From the NCBI GenBank assembly GCA_900471925.1, contig UCGV01000016.1, forward strand, positions 1-64,000: a DNA stretch of 64,000 nucleotides, read 5' to 3'. This DNA comes from Hyphomicrobiales bacterium (GTDB taxonomy: Bacteria; Pseudomonadota; Alphaproteobacteria; Rhizobiales; Rhizobiaceae). A program made the position numbers and the translations under genes. Of this stretch, positions 7,419 through 15,970 are shown in pieces (position 1 is the first letter of the stretch; the number at the start of each line of letters is the position of its first letter). A model generated the notes under the pieces. That model did no database searches. It had not been told where the DNA came from and saw nothing but the letters and a program-made list of their open reading frames with translations.

Positions 7419-8581
7419 CTGACGGCCTCGAACCGTTCGACCTTGCTTCGCTGATCACCGCCCATGACGAAGGCAACTTCGCCGAAGCGGTCGTTCCGCC
7501 GATCTTCCAGACATCGCTTTTCACCTTTTCCGACTACGACGACATGATCGCGTCCTATCGCGGCGAAAAGGTGCGGCCGATCTATACGCGCGGTCTGAAC
7601 CCGACGGTTCGCATGTTCGAGGAAATGCTGGCGAAGCTCGAAGGGGCGGAGGACGCGCTGGGTTTTGCGAGCGGCATGGCGGCGATCTCGTCCGCGGTTC
7701 TGAGTTTCGTGGAACCTGGCGATCGTATCGTCGCTGTGAACCATGTCTATCCCGATGCTTTCCGGCTGTTCGGCACGATCCTGAAGCGGATGAAGGTCGA
7801 GGTGACCTATGTCGACGGCCGCGACGAAGAGGCGGTTGCCAAGGCGCTTCCGGGCGCGAAAGTCTTCTATATGGAGAGCCCGACGAGTTGGGTGATGGAA
7901 GCCCATGATGTCGGTGCGCTGGCGGCACTCGCCAAGAAGCACGGTGTCGTCACCATGATCGACAACAGCTGGGCAAGCCCGTTCTTCCAGCGGCCGGTAA
8001 CGCTCGGCGTCGATCTCGTCATCCATTCGGCTTCCAAATATCTTGGCGGTCACAGCGATGTCGTGGCTGGTGTCGTCGCCGGCTCCAAGGAAATGATCGC
8101 GCGCATCAAAGCCGAGTCCTATCCCTATCTCGGCGGCAAGCTATCGCCTTTCGACGCCTGGCTCTTGATCCGTGGCTTGCGCACGTTGCCGATCCGAATG
8201 AGAGCGCATGAGACAGCGGCCATGACGATCGCGCAGCGCCTGCAAGGCCTCGATGCGGTCGAGCAGGTCTGTCATCCGGGCCTTGCCAATCGCCTGCCTG
8301 CCGGTCTCAACGGCACGTCGGGCCTCTTTTCCTTCATATTCCGCGAAGGCGTCGATGTCAGAGCCTTCGCAGATCACCTCAAGCTTTTCAAACTGGGTGT
8401 AAGCTGGGGTGGACATGAAAGCCTGATCGTACCGGGCGAGGTGGTGCTGCAGCAGAAAGCACAGCCGAATTCCGCACAGACCTTCGGCATCAGCCCGCGA
8501 TCTGTGCGCCTCCATATCGGCCTCGAAGGAACCGAGGCCCTGTGGAGGGATATCGAGGAGGCGATTGCCGCCGCCTCATAA
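7415..8581 (+). CDS. Cys/Met-metabolism PLP enzyme (C-S lyase-like)
   Basis: A 388-aa member of the cystathionine gamma-synthase/beta-lyase family. The PLP lysine is K208 in SASKYLGGHSD; YTRGLNPT (57-64) binds the phosphate of the neighbouring subunit, and IDNSWASP carries the ring-contacting Asp. The usual ESPANPT substrate segment is changed to ESPTSWVME (154-162) and the DxxYGGT segment to NHVYPDAF, so the substrate may differ from cystathionine or methionine. It is coupled to the FadR-type regulator and sits upstream of a sugar ABC importer, an unusual context for such an enzyme. The overall fold is certain; the reaction is not. Confidence 0.85.
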   Translation: MTDGLEPFDLASLITAHDEGNFAEAVVPPIFQTSLFTFSDYDDMIASYRGEKVRPIYTRGLNPTVRMFEEMLAKLEGAEDALGFASGMAAISSAVLSFVEPGDRIVAVNHVYPDAFRLFGTILKRMKVEVTYVDGRDEEAVAKALPGAKVFYMESPTSWVMEAHDVGALAALAKKHGVVTMIDNSWASPFFQRPVTLGVDLVIHSASKYLGGHSDVVAGVVAGSKEMIARIKAESYPYLGGKLSPFDAWLLIRGLRTLPIRMRAHETAAMTIAQRLQGLDAVEQVCHPGLANRLPAGLNGTSGLFSFIFREGVDVRAFADHLKLFKLGVSWGGHESLIVPGEVVLQQKAQPNSAQTFGISPRSVRLHIGLEGTEALWRDIEEAIAAAS

Positions 8582-8618
8582 CCGAAACCTCACAAACAAC
8601 GACGGAGGGGAACCGAAA

Positions 8619-9881
8619 ATGAAAAAACTTATTCTTTCAACGCTCTTTGCGACAACGATGATGGCAGGCACCGCTTTTGCGGATACGACGCTGAAGCTCG
8701 TCGAAGTCATCACCAGCCCGGAGCGCACCGAAACGCTGAAGTCGATCGTCAGCAAGTTCGAAGCCGCCAATCCCGGCACCAAGGTCGATATCATCTCGCT
8801 GCCCTGGAACGAAGCCTTCCAGAAGTTCGCAACCATGGTCTCGGCCGGCGATGTGCCTGACGTGATGGAAATGCCTGATACCTGGCTGTCGCTCTATGCC
8901 AATAACGGCATGCTCGAAAGCCTCGAGCCCTATCTGGCAAAATGGGAGCATACGAAGGAACTGACGCCGCGCGCGCTGGATCTCGGCCGTGACGTCAACA
9001 ACACAGCCTATATGCTGCCCTACGGCTTCTATTTGCGCGCCATGTTCTACAACAAGAAGCTGCTCGCGGAAGCCGGCGTCAAGGAGCCGCCGAAGACGAT
9101 GGAGGATTTCACCAAGGCCTCCGAAGCCGTCTCCAAGCTGCAGGGCAAATACGGTTACTGCATGCGTGGCGGTCCGGGCGGCCTGAACGGCTGGATGATC
9201 TTCGCCGCCTCCATGGCCGGCGACAACAAGTACTTCAAGGAAGACGGCACCTCGACCATGAACAGCGAAGGCTGGGCAAAGGGCATCGAGTGGATGGTCG
9301 ATCTTTACAAGAAGGGCTACGCGCCGAAGGATAGCGTCAACTGGGGCTTCAACGAAGTCGTCGCCGGCTTCTATTCCGGCACCTGCGCCTTCCTCGACCA
9401 GGATCCGGATGCGCTGATCGCTATTGCCGAGCGTATGAAGAAGGAAGACTTCGGCGTTATTCCGCTGCCAAAGGGCCCGGCCGGCAAGTCCTATCCGACC
9501 ATCGGTTACGGCGGCTGGTCGATGTTCACCACGAGCCAGAACAAGGATCTCTCCTGGAAGCTGATCGCCACCCTCGAAGGACCGGAAGGCAATATCGAGT
9601 GGAACAAGAAGATCGGCGCGCTGCCCGCCTACACGGCCGCAGAGAAGGATCCCTTCTACGCTGGTGACCAGTTCAAGGGCTGGTTCGAAGAGCTGGCCGA
9701 CAAGGACACAGTCCCGACCGTCATGCCGACCTACCTTGAGGAATTCGCCTTCTTCAAGGATTCCATGGCGATCAAGACCTCGCAGCAGGCGCTGCTCGGT
9801 GACATCTCTGCCAAGGATCTTGCCGACCAGTGGGCCGACTATCTCACCAAGGCTCAGCAGAAGTTCCTCGCGAAGAAGTAA
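8619..9881 (+). CDS. Sugar ABC transporter substrate-binding protein
   Basis: A 420-aa family-1 extracellular solute-binding protein with a Sec signal peptide (residues 1-21, ending GTAFA). It captures a carbohydrate-like solute in the periplasm for the two permeases and ATPase that follow. Hallmarks are the early SKFEAANPGTKVDI segment, MLPYGFYLRAMFYNKKLL in the hinge region and YGGWSMFTTSQNK. The start at 8619 has GGAGGGG at good spacing. The PLP enzyme lies 37 bp upstream, so one transcript is likely. The ligand is not predictable from sequence by eye. Confidence 0.92.
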   Translation: MKKLILSTLFATTMMAGTAFADTTLKLVEVITSPERTETLKSIVSKFEAANPGTKVDIISLPWNEAFQKFATMVSAGDVPDVMEMPDTWLSLYANNGMLESLEPYLAKWEHTKELTPRALDLGRDVNNTAYMLPYGFYLRAMFYNKKLLAEAGVKEPPKTMEDFTKASEAVSKLQGKYGYCMRGGPGGLNGWMIFAASMAGDNKYFKEDGTSTMNSEGWAKGIEWMVDLYKKGYAPKDSVNWGFNEVVAGFYSGTCAFLDQDPDALIAIAERMKKEDFGVIPLPKGPAGKSYPTIGYGGWSMFTTSQNKDLSWKLIATLEGPEGNIEWNKKIGALPAYTAAEKDPFYAGDQFKGWFEELADKDTVPTVMPTYLEEFAFFKDSMAIKTSQQALLGDISAKDLADQWADYLTKAQQKFLAKK

Positions 9882-9895
9882 GCGAAGTCTTCAAA

Positions 9896-9920
9896 CGGCG
9901 GCGGAAATCTTCCGCCGCCG
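9896..9920 (+). other. Intercistronic hairpin after the binding-protein gene
   Basis: A perfect 11-bp stem CGGCGGCGGAA / TTCCGCCGCCG with a 3-nt loop lies 15 bp after the binding-protein stop and before the permease genes, without a U-tract. This placement matches hairpins that stabilise upstream binding-protein mRNA and reduce downstream expression. Confidence 0.6.
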
Positions 9921-9973
9921 CTCATGCAAAGACGGACGGCGCGCCGAAGCGCCGCAAGGGGAAGTATCGGATA

Positions 9974-10909
9974 ATGACCATCACCGCCGACACGCTTCAG
10001 ACGCGCCCCGACCGCCGGCCATGGCTGCGTCGACTGGCCGATGCCTCGGAGCCCTATCTCTACAGCGCGCCCTCGCTGATCCTGATCATTGCTGTCATGC
10101 TGGTGCCGCTTGTCGTCGGCGTGTCCTATGCCTTCCGCGATATTCAGCTGCTTAATCCCTTTTCCGGCGGCTTTGTCGGCATCGAACATTTCCGCGAGCT
10201 TTCCCAGGACACGGCATTTTACGGCGCGCTTCGAAATACGCTCTGGTGGACGGGTGCTTCCGTCATTCTGCAGTTCGTCTTCGGTCTTATTCTCGCCCTT
10301 CTGCTCGACAAGCCGTTCTGGGGCAGGGGCGTCATTCAGGCGCTGGTCTTCCTGCCCTGGGCCGTGCCGTCATTCCTTGCTGGCCTCAACTGGGCCTGGC
10401 TTTTCAATCCGGTCATCGGGCCAATCCCGCATTGGCTCTTTGCTCTGGGGCTGATGAACGAGCCGGGCAATATTCTCTCCGATCCGCAATATGCGATGTG
10501 GGGACCGATCATCGCCAATGTCTGGTGGGGCATTCCCTTCTTTGCCATCACGCTCCTTGCCGCCCTGCAGGCAATCCCGCGCGATCTCTATGAGGCGGCC
10601 TCGATCGACGGAGCCGGCTGGTTCCAGCGCTTCTGGTCGATCACCCTGCCTTTCTTGGCGCCGACCATCGCCATTACCGTCATGCTGCGCACCGTCTGGA
10701 TTTCGAATTTTGCCGATCTCATCGTCGTGATGACCGGCGGCGGACCGGCTGACAGGACACAGATCGTCGCCAGCTACATCTTCACCCAGGCCTTCAAGCG
10801 GCTCGATTTCGGCTATGCCTCTGCGATCGCACTGGTGCTGCTGATCCTGCTGCTTGCCTATTCCATGCTGATCATCCTGCTGCGGCAGAGCCTGCTGGCC
10901 AAGGATTGA
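9974..10909 (+). CDS. Sugar ABC transporter permease (MalF-like)
   Basis: A 311-aa inner-membrane permease with about six hydrophobic segments. The EAA loop that contacts the ATPase is at DLYEAASIDGAGWFQRFWSI, and the MalF-type sequence continues with TLPFLAPTIAITVMLR. The ATG at 9974 begins the recognisable protein; the open frame further upstream overlaps the hairpin and is unlikely to be translated. The second permease starts 3 bp after its stop, so the two are made together. Confidence 0.9.
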   Translation: MTITADTLQTRPDRRPWLRRLADASEPYLYSAPSLILIIAVMLVPLVVGVSYAFRDIQLLNPFSGGFVGIEHFRELSQDTAFYGALRNTLWWTGASVILQFVFGLILALLLDKPFWGRGVIQALVFLPWAVPSFLAGLNWAWLFNPVIGPIPHWLFALGLMNEPGNILSDPQYAMWGPIIANVWWGIPFFAITLLAALQAIPRDLYEAASIDGAGWFQRFWSITLPFLAPTIAITVMLRTVWISNFADLIVVMTGGGPADRTQIVASYIFTQAFKRLDFGYASAIALVLLILLLAYSMLIILLRQSLLAKD

Positions 10910-10912
10910 GCC

Positions 10913-11743
10913 ATGAGACGTTCCATTCTCCCCACCATCGCGCACCGCCTGGCGATCTTCGTTTACGTCGTCTTCGCGCTGTTCCCGCTCTTCTGGCTCT
11001 TGAAGGTCTCGGTTACGCCGAACGACCTGCTTTATACCGAGGGTGTGCGCATGTGGCCGTCGCGGACCACATGGGAACATTACAGCTTCGTGCTAGAGCA
11101 CAGCGCCTTCCCAACTTTCTTCAAGAACAGCCTGATCGTCTCGGCGTCGACGGCGGTGGCGGTGACGATCTGCGCTTCGCTATCCGGCTATGCGCTGTCG
11201 CGCTTCACATTCCGGGGAAAATACTGGATCGTGGCACTGATGCTGCTGACCCAGATGTTCCCGCTCGTCATGCTGGTGGCACCGATCTTCAAGATCCTGT
11301 CGCCACTACATCTGACCAACAGCCTGACGGGTCTTGTCATCGTCTACACTGCCTTCAACGTGCCCTTCGCGACCTTCCTGATGCAGTCCTTCTTCGACGG
11401 CATTCCGAAGGATCTGGAAGAGGCGGCGATGATCGACGGCGCCACCCAGTTCGTAGCCTTCCGGCAGATCATCCTGCCACTGACGCTGCCCGGCATTGCG
11501 GCAACACTCGGCTTCGTCTTCACGGCTGCCTGGAGTGAACTGCTCTTCGCGCTGATGCTGATCAACGGAAATGATGCGGCCACCTTCCCGGTCGGCCTTC
11601 TTACTTTCGTTTCGAAATTCTCCGTGGATTTCGGGCAGATGATGGCGGCGGGCATCATGGCACTCATTCCGGCCGGCCTCTTCTTCCTGCTCATCCAGCG
11701 TTATCTCGTCCAGGGCCTGACGGCCGGCGCGGTCAAGGGTTAG
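10913..11743 (+). CDS. Sugar ABC transporter permease (MalG-like)
   Basis: A 276-aa inner-membrane permease and heterodimer partner of the preceding gene. The EAA loop is at DLEEAAMIDGATQFVAFRQI, followed by LPLTLPGIAATLGFVF, standard for the MalG branch. Six membrane segments are evident. The ATPase gene begins 4 bp after its stop. Confidence 0.92.
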   Translation: MRRSILPTIAHRLAIFVYVVFALFPLFWLLKVSVTPNDLLYTEGVRMWPSRTTWEHYSFVLEHSAFPTFFKNSLIVSASTAVAVTICASLSGYALSRFTFRGKYWIVALMLLTQMFPLVMLVAPIFKILSPLHLTNSLTGLVIVYTAFNVPFATFLMQSFFDGIPKDLEEAAMIDGATQFVAFRQIILPLTLPGIAATLGFVFTAAWSELLFALMLINGNDAATFPVGLLTFVSKFSVDFGQMMAAGIMALIPAGLFFLLIQRYLVQGLTAGAVKG

Positions 11744-11747
11744 TCAC

Positions 11748-12803
11748 ATGGCATCGATCGACATCAAGAATATCAAGAAATCCTATGGTCATTTCCCGGT
11801 GCTGCATGGCGTCGACCTGGAGATCAAGGACGGTGAGTTCGTCGTCCTCGTCGGCCCGTCCGGCTGCGGCAAGTCCACCCTGCTGCGCATGATCGCTGGC
11901 CTTGAGGAGGTAACCGACGGCGAGATCCGCATTGCCGGCAACCGCGTCAACGAGTTGCATCCGAAGGATCGCGACATCGCCATGGTGTTCCAGTCCTATG
12001 CGCTCTACCCGCATATGAACGTCGCCGGCAACATGAGCTACAGCCTGAAGCTCCGGAAGACGGCGAAGGAAAAGATCGCCAGTGCTGTTGCGGGGGCCGC
12101 TTCCAAGCTTGGCCTCGACCCGCTGCTCGAACGCCGGCCGAAAGCATTATCCGGTGGCCAGCGCCAGCGCGTTGCCATGGGCCGCGCCATCGTGCGCCAG
12201 CCGAAGGCCTTCCTATTCGACGAGCCGCTGTCAAACCTCGATGCGCGCCTGCGCGAGCAGATGCGCGCAGAAATCAAGAAACTGCACGGTGATCTCAAGG
12301 CAACCTCGATTTACGTGACCCACGACCAGATCGAGGCGATGACGCTGGCGGATCGGATCGTTGCCATGCATGGTGGGGTCGTGCAGCAAGTCGGCAGCCC
12401 TCTGGAACTCTACGATCGCCCCGCCAACCTTTTCGTTGCAGGCTTCATTGGTTCACCTGGCATGAATTTCCTCGACGCCAGCTATGAGGCAGGCGGTGTG
12501 AAGCTGAAGGACGGCACGATCGTGCCGCTCGACAAGTCGTTGCCCTTGTCAGTTGGCGAAAAAGTTACGCTTGGCATTCGGCCGGAGCATGTCGTGATCA
12601 CCAATGGGGCCGGTATCGCCGCCGATGTGGAACTCGTCGAGCCGACAGGCTTCGGCATCATCCTGCATCTGTCGTTGCATGGCCTGCCGTTCAAGATTTT
12701 CACCCTCGATCGCGAGGCGCTGAGCGCGGGACCGAAAGTCAACGTTGCCTTCCCGGCCAAACATCTGCACGTCTTCAACGGTGAGGGTCGTCGCGTCGAT
12801 TGA
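11748..12803 (+). CDS. Sugar ABC transporter ATP-binding protein (UgpC/MalK type)
   Basis: A 351-aa ATPase that powers the importer. Walker A is GPSGCGKST (about residues 38-46), the signature is LSGGQRQRVAMGRA, Walker B ends in LFDEPLSNLD and the switch His is in THDQ. The C-terminal roughly 120 residues form the regulatory OB-fold domain of the MalK/UgpC group (LGIRPEHV). It is the last transporter gene before the hairpin at 12812-12836. Confidence 0.95.
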   Translation: MASIDIKNIKKSYGHFPVLHGVDLEIKDGEFVVLVGPSGCGKSTLLRMIAGLEEVTDGEIRIAGNRVNELHPKDRDIAMVFQSYALYPHMNVAGNMSYSLKLRKTAKEKIASAVAGAASKLGLDPLLERRPKALSGGQRQRVAMGRAIVRQPKAFLFDEPLSNLDARLREQMRAEIKKLHGDLKATSIYVTHDQIEAMTLADRIVAMHGGVVQQVGSPLELYDRPANLFVAGFIGSPGMNFLDASYEAGGVKLKDGTIVPLDKSLPLSVGEKVTLGIRPEHVVITNGAGIAADVELVEPTGFGIILHLSLHGLPFKIFTLDREALSAGPKVNVAFPAKHLHVFNGEGRRVD

Positions 12804-12811
12804 TTGAGGGG

Positions 12812-12836
12812 AGGCGATAGCATGCAGCTATCGCCT
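12812..12836 (+). terminator. Hairpin after the sugar ABC operon
   Basis: A perfect 10-bp stem AGGCGATAGC / GCTATCGCCT with a 5-nt loop starts 9 bp after the ATPase stop. The following sequence is T-rich but not a clean U-run. It may terminate most transcripts before the phosphodiesterase gene. Confidence 0.6.
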
Positions 12837-12873
12837 TCTGCATACTGCCCTCCTTGAGGAAGAGAGGGGCGGC

Positions 12874-13626
12874 ATGATTGTTGCGCAAATATCCGATATC
12901 CATGCGGAACCGGGCAGTTCGTCATTGCTTGTGTTCGAAAGGGCGATCGAGTGGCTGAGGGAATTCAGGCCGGACGCGCTCGTTGTGACCGGCGATCTGG
13001 TGGATCGTGGGTGGCGGGACGGCTACCGAAGGATCGCGCAACGTCTGCAGTCGCTTCACGTCCCGGTCTATCTCTTACCGGGCAATGGCGATGATGAAGC
13101 CGCGATGCGCGCCGAATTTACCGGGATCGGCGGATGGGCGGTTCCATCGGGGCCGATGCATTTTTCCGCAAGTTTCGCTGACGCCACCCTTATCGGGGTC
13201 GATGTAACGGTTGCCGGTGAGAGTTACGGCGATATCCGGCCGCATCTGTCATGGTTGCGAGGCGTGTTTGCCGGTGTATCCATGCCTGCTCTGCTCTTCA
13301 TGCATCAGCCACCTTTCAGTATCGGCATAGAACCGTTGGATCAGGTCGGATGCCGGAATGGGGATGAGTTGATGGCGTTTCTCGAAGCAATGGAAAATCC
13401 ACCGCTCGGAATTATCTGCGGCCATGTGCACAGACCTGTTTTCAGTCGAGTTGGATCGATTGCGCTTCAGACATGCGGCTCGCTTTGTCCGCCTAATCCG
13501 CTGGTTCTCGGAGGCCGGGACGGTCTTTCAGTTTTGGATGGTCCTTCGTTCCTGCTGCATGAGGTGAGGAACCGTCAACTGCTGTCACATGTGGTATCGA
13601 TGCAATCGTTCACCGAAGGCGAATGA
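12874..13626 (+). CDS. Metallophosphoesterase (CpdA/GpdQ-like) with GNGD motif
   Basis: A 250-aa calcineurin-like phosphoesterase resembling class III cyclic nucleotide and glycerophosphodiesterases. Metal ligands are D8 and H10 (SDIH), D41 (TGDLVD), N71, H144 (MHQPP), H184 and H186 (GHVH). The nearly invariant GNHD motif reads GNGD (70-73), so the acid/base or substrate-binding His is Gly72. The two-metal site should still form, but chemistry or specificity may differ. It lies 70 bp after a UgpC-type ABC operon in the same direction, so a role with phosphodiester substrates is possible but unproven. The ribosome site is GAGGGG. Confidence 0.82.
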   Translation: MIVAQISDIHAEPGSSSLLVFERAIEWLREFRPDALVVTGDLVDRGWRDGYRRIAQRLQSLHVPVYLLPGNGDDEAAMRAEFTGIGGWAVPSGPMHFSASFADATLIGVDVTVAGESYGDIRPHLSWLRGVFAGVSMPALLFMHQPPFSIGIEPLDQVGCRNGDELMAFLEAMENPPLGIICGHVHRPVFSRVGSIALQTCGSLCPPNPLVLGGRDGLSVLDGPSFLLHEVRNRQLLSHVVSMQSFTEGE

Positions 13627-13721
13627 GATCAATTGCGGATTGCTCCGAGCGGAAAAAAGCTTTCGTCGCAGTCTCTTCGAGGGCTATATGATCAGACGAT
13701 GATCATGCTGGAATGGATATT

Positions 13722-14954
13722 ATGACAGACACTGTTCTTGACCGCTTTCTCCGCTACGTCGTCATCGACACCCAATCCGATCCCGCCTCTTCCACACAGC
13801 CGACAACCGAGAAACAGAAGGATCTCGGCCGGGTTCTGGTCAAGGAGCTCCTGGAGATCGGTCTTTCGGACGCGCATCTCGACGAGCATGGCTACGTCTA
13901 TGCGACCATTCCGGCCAATACGGACAAGAAGGTGCCTGTCATCTGCTTCTGTTCGCATATGGATACGGCCCCCGACTTCACCGGCAAGAACGTCAAGCCG
14001 CAGATGGTGAAGGCCTATGCCGGCGGCGACATTCGGCTTCCCGGCGATCCGAGCCGGGTGATCCGTGTCTCGGAGCACCCGCAGCTCAAGAACCAGATCG
14101 GCAACGATATCATCACCACCGACGGAACGACGTTGCTCGGTGCCGACGACAAGGCAGGTCTGGCCGAAATCATGGCGGCCGCCAAAATTCTCATCGACAA
14201 TCCGGAGATTAGGCACGGCACGATCAAGATCCTGTTCACCCCGGACGAAGAGGTGGGGCGCGGTGTCAACAAGGTCGATCTGAAGAAGCTCGGCGCGGAT
14301 TATGCCTATACCATGGACGGCGAGACCGCCGGCCATATCGAGGATGAGACCTTTTCCGCCGACAGTGCCGATATCATCATCGGCGGCGTGGCCATCCATC
14401 CGGGCTTTGCCAAGGACAGGATGGAAAATGCCATCAAGATTGCAGGCGCCATCATCGACCGGCTGCCGAAGGAAATCGCGCCTGAAAGCACTGAGGGAAA
14501 ACAGGGCTTCGTTCATCCAACGGGCGTGGCCGGCTCAATGGAAAAGGCTGCGATCAGCCTGATCATTCGCGATTTTACGGACGAGGGCCTTGCCGAAAAG
14601 GAAGCGATGCTCGAAGCGATCGTCAAGGACGTGATGAAGGCCTATCCGGGCTCGACCTATCGTTTCGACGTGAAAGAACAGTACCGCAACATGAAGGTCG
14701 TGCTCGATCGTCACCCCGAAATCGTGGATAACGCTGTCGAAGCCGTGCGCCGGGCAGGCATGACGCCGGTTCGCGGCAGCATCCGTGGCGGTACGGATGG
14801 CTCGCGCCTCTCCTTCATGGGGCTGCCTTGCCCGAACATTTTCGCGGGCGGGCATGCTTTCCACTCGCCGCTTGAATGGATCAGCCGTCAGGATATGGAA
14901 AAGGCCGTCCAAACGATCGTGGAACTCGCCAAGGTCTGGGAAGAGCGCGCCTAG
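13722..14954 (+). CDS. pepT: Peptidase T (tripeptide aminopeptidase)
   Basis: A 410-aa zinc tripeptidase of the M20 family and of usual PepT length (about 410). Metal and catalytic residues sit in CSHMDTAPD (H79, D81), LLGADDKAG (D142) and TPDEEVGRG (E176/E177). GGTDGSRLSFMGLPCPNIFAGG and the late His in AFHSPLEW complete the site. It removes the N-terminal residue of tripeptides in the cytosol. An in-frame ATG at 13713 is an alternative start. The neighbours give no pathway link. Confidence 0.95.
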   Translation: MTDTVLDRFLRYVVIDTQSDPASSTQPTTEKQKDLGRVLVKELLEIGLSDAHLDEHGYVYATIPANTDKKVPVICFCSHMDTAPDFTGKNVKPQMVKAYAGGDIRLPGDPSRVIRVSEHPQLKNQIGNDIITTDGTTLLGADDKAGLAEIMAAAKILIDNPEIRHGTIKILFTPDEEVGRGVNKVDLKKLGADYAYTMDGETAGHIEDETFSADSADIIIGGVAIHPGFAKDRMENAIKIAGAIIDRLPKEIAPESTEGKQGFVHPTGVAGSMEKAAISLIIRDFTDEGLAEKEAMLEAIVKDVMKAYPGSTYRFDVKEQYRNMKVVLDRHPEIVDNAVEAVRRAGMTPVRGSIRGGTDGSRLSFMGLPCPNIFAGGHAFHSPLEWISRQDMEKAVQTIVELAKVWEERA

Positions 14955-14964
14955 CGCTCTTCCC
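14938..14964. terminator. Hairpin overlapping the pepT stop codon
   Basis: A perfect 11-bp stem GGGAAGAGCGC / GCGCTCTTCCC with a 5-nt loop that contains part of the stop codon. There is no U-tract on the plus strand. It separates convergent genes and may act on both strands. Confidence 0.6.
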
Positions 14965-14965
14965 G

Positions 14966-14992
14966 AAAAGCATCCGGCGGCGTCAGCCGCCG
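14966..14992 (-). terminator. Terminator of the cell-wall hydrolase gene
   Basis: On the minus strand a 7-bp stem CGGCGGC / GCCGCCG with the stop codon in its 4-nt loop is followed by GATGCTTTTC. The short U-run makes it a plausible intrinsic terminator. Confidence 0.55.
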
Positions 14993-15813
14993 TTCGCAGT
15001 CATGCTTCCACGCAGCATCACGCTGTCATAAGCGGGGCGAGGCGTCGGGACCGCAACCGGTACGCCGGGCTGCGGCTCGATGGTGGCCGCTGGTTCGGCC
15101 GTGGTCACCGGTTCATCAAGAATCGGCATTGGCTGCATATTCGCCGTTGCCGGGGTGTTCGGGGCCGGAATCGGCACAGGAACTGCTGACGGGATCAGCG
15201 CTTCAAACTGCGGTGGCAGCATGCTCTCGCCCGGCACGTAGTTCATCGCGACTTCGTAGGAGGGGAGAGGCGGCGGCGTTTCAAGCGTGCCATCCTCATC
15301 GCGCTTTTCGTAAAAGGCATTGCCGCCCGCAACCGTTACGTAGTGCATGTTATTGTAGGGGAATCTCAACCCTGCGGTGTGGAAGAACATGGCGTCGCCG
15401 ATCGCCGGATGGCGCTCGCCGCTCAAGATCGCATCGGCTGCGGTCGCCAATTCAGGCTCTGCCTGCGGTTTGACCTCGCGTGTCATCACGCCGGGTGCAA
15501 ACTGCTTCTTCTGGGCAACGACGCCGCAGATCGAATCAGCATAGGCGCCGGAGGTAAGCCGGTTCATCACCACGCTACCAACCGCCAGGTACCCATCCTC
15601 ATCCGAATGCTGTGATTCGAAATACATGGCGCGCTTGAGGCAATCACGATCCTTGGGGGTATAGTTAAACGTAACTTTCGCCGGCTGAACCTGCTTTTTT
15701 TCGGTCTTGACCGGCGCTGTCGCCGGTTTTGATGTCGTCGTGCAGCTTGTTGCTGCCAATCCTGCGAACAAAATCCCGATCAGGGATTTTCCAAAGGAAA
15801 TCTCCGCCCTCAA
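14983..15813 (-). CDS. SleB-type cell wall hydrolase, lipoprotein
   Basis: A 276-aa predicted lipoprotein: a hydrophobic leader ends in LAATSC (Cys at about residue 24). Residues about 52-175 match the cell wall hydrolase SleB domain (RAMYFESQHSDEDGYLAVG, VVMNRL, ICGVVAQKKQFAPG), with Glu in YFES as the likely catalytic acid. The C-terminal roughly 80 residues are Pro/Ala-rich and probably a periplasmic spacer. It should cleave peptidoglycan (lytic transglycosylase or amidase-type chemistry is reported for SleB relatives) and act at the envelope. Confidence 0.88.
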   Translation of the reverse strand: MRAEISFGKSLIGILFAGLAATSCTTTSKPATAPVKTEKKQVQPAKVTFNYTPKDRDCLKRAMYFESQHSDEDGYLAVGSVVMNRLTSGAYADSICGVVAQKKQFAPGVMTREVKPQAEPELATAADAILSGERHPAIGDAMFFHTAGLRFPYNNMHYVTVAGGNAFYEKRDEDGTLETPPPLPSYEVAMNYVPGESMLPPQFEALIPSAVPVPIPAPNTPATANMQPMPILDEPVTTAEPAATIEPQPGVPVAVPTPRPAYDSVMLRGSMTANGG

Positions 15814-15970
15814 CGCCAGGTGCCTCCTATTGGATAAGTCTAGCCCTTTTCGATCCCAGCGAAAACGTTTTACTCGGCATGTGACAAAAATACAAACAAC
15901 CTCAGATCACAAAAATAACAAGGACTTCCGGCCGGAATGCGATTCTGGCGGGAACCGTCACTCCGTTATC

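Noticed and set aside
9830..9973. N-terminal extension of the MalF-like permease
   Set aside because: It would run through the binding-protein end and the 11-bp hairpin; the ATG at 9974 fits the family start.
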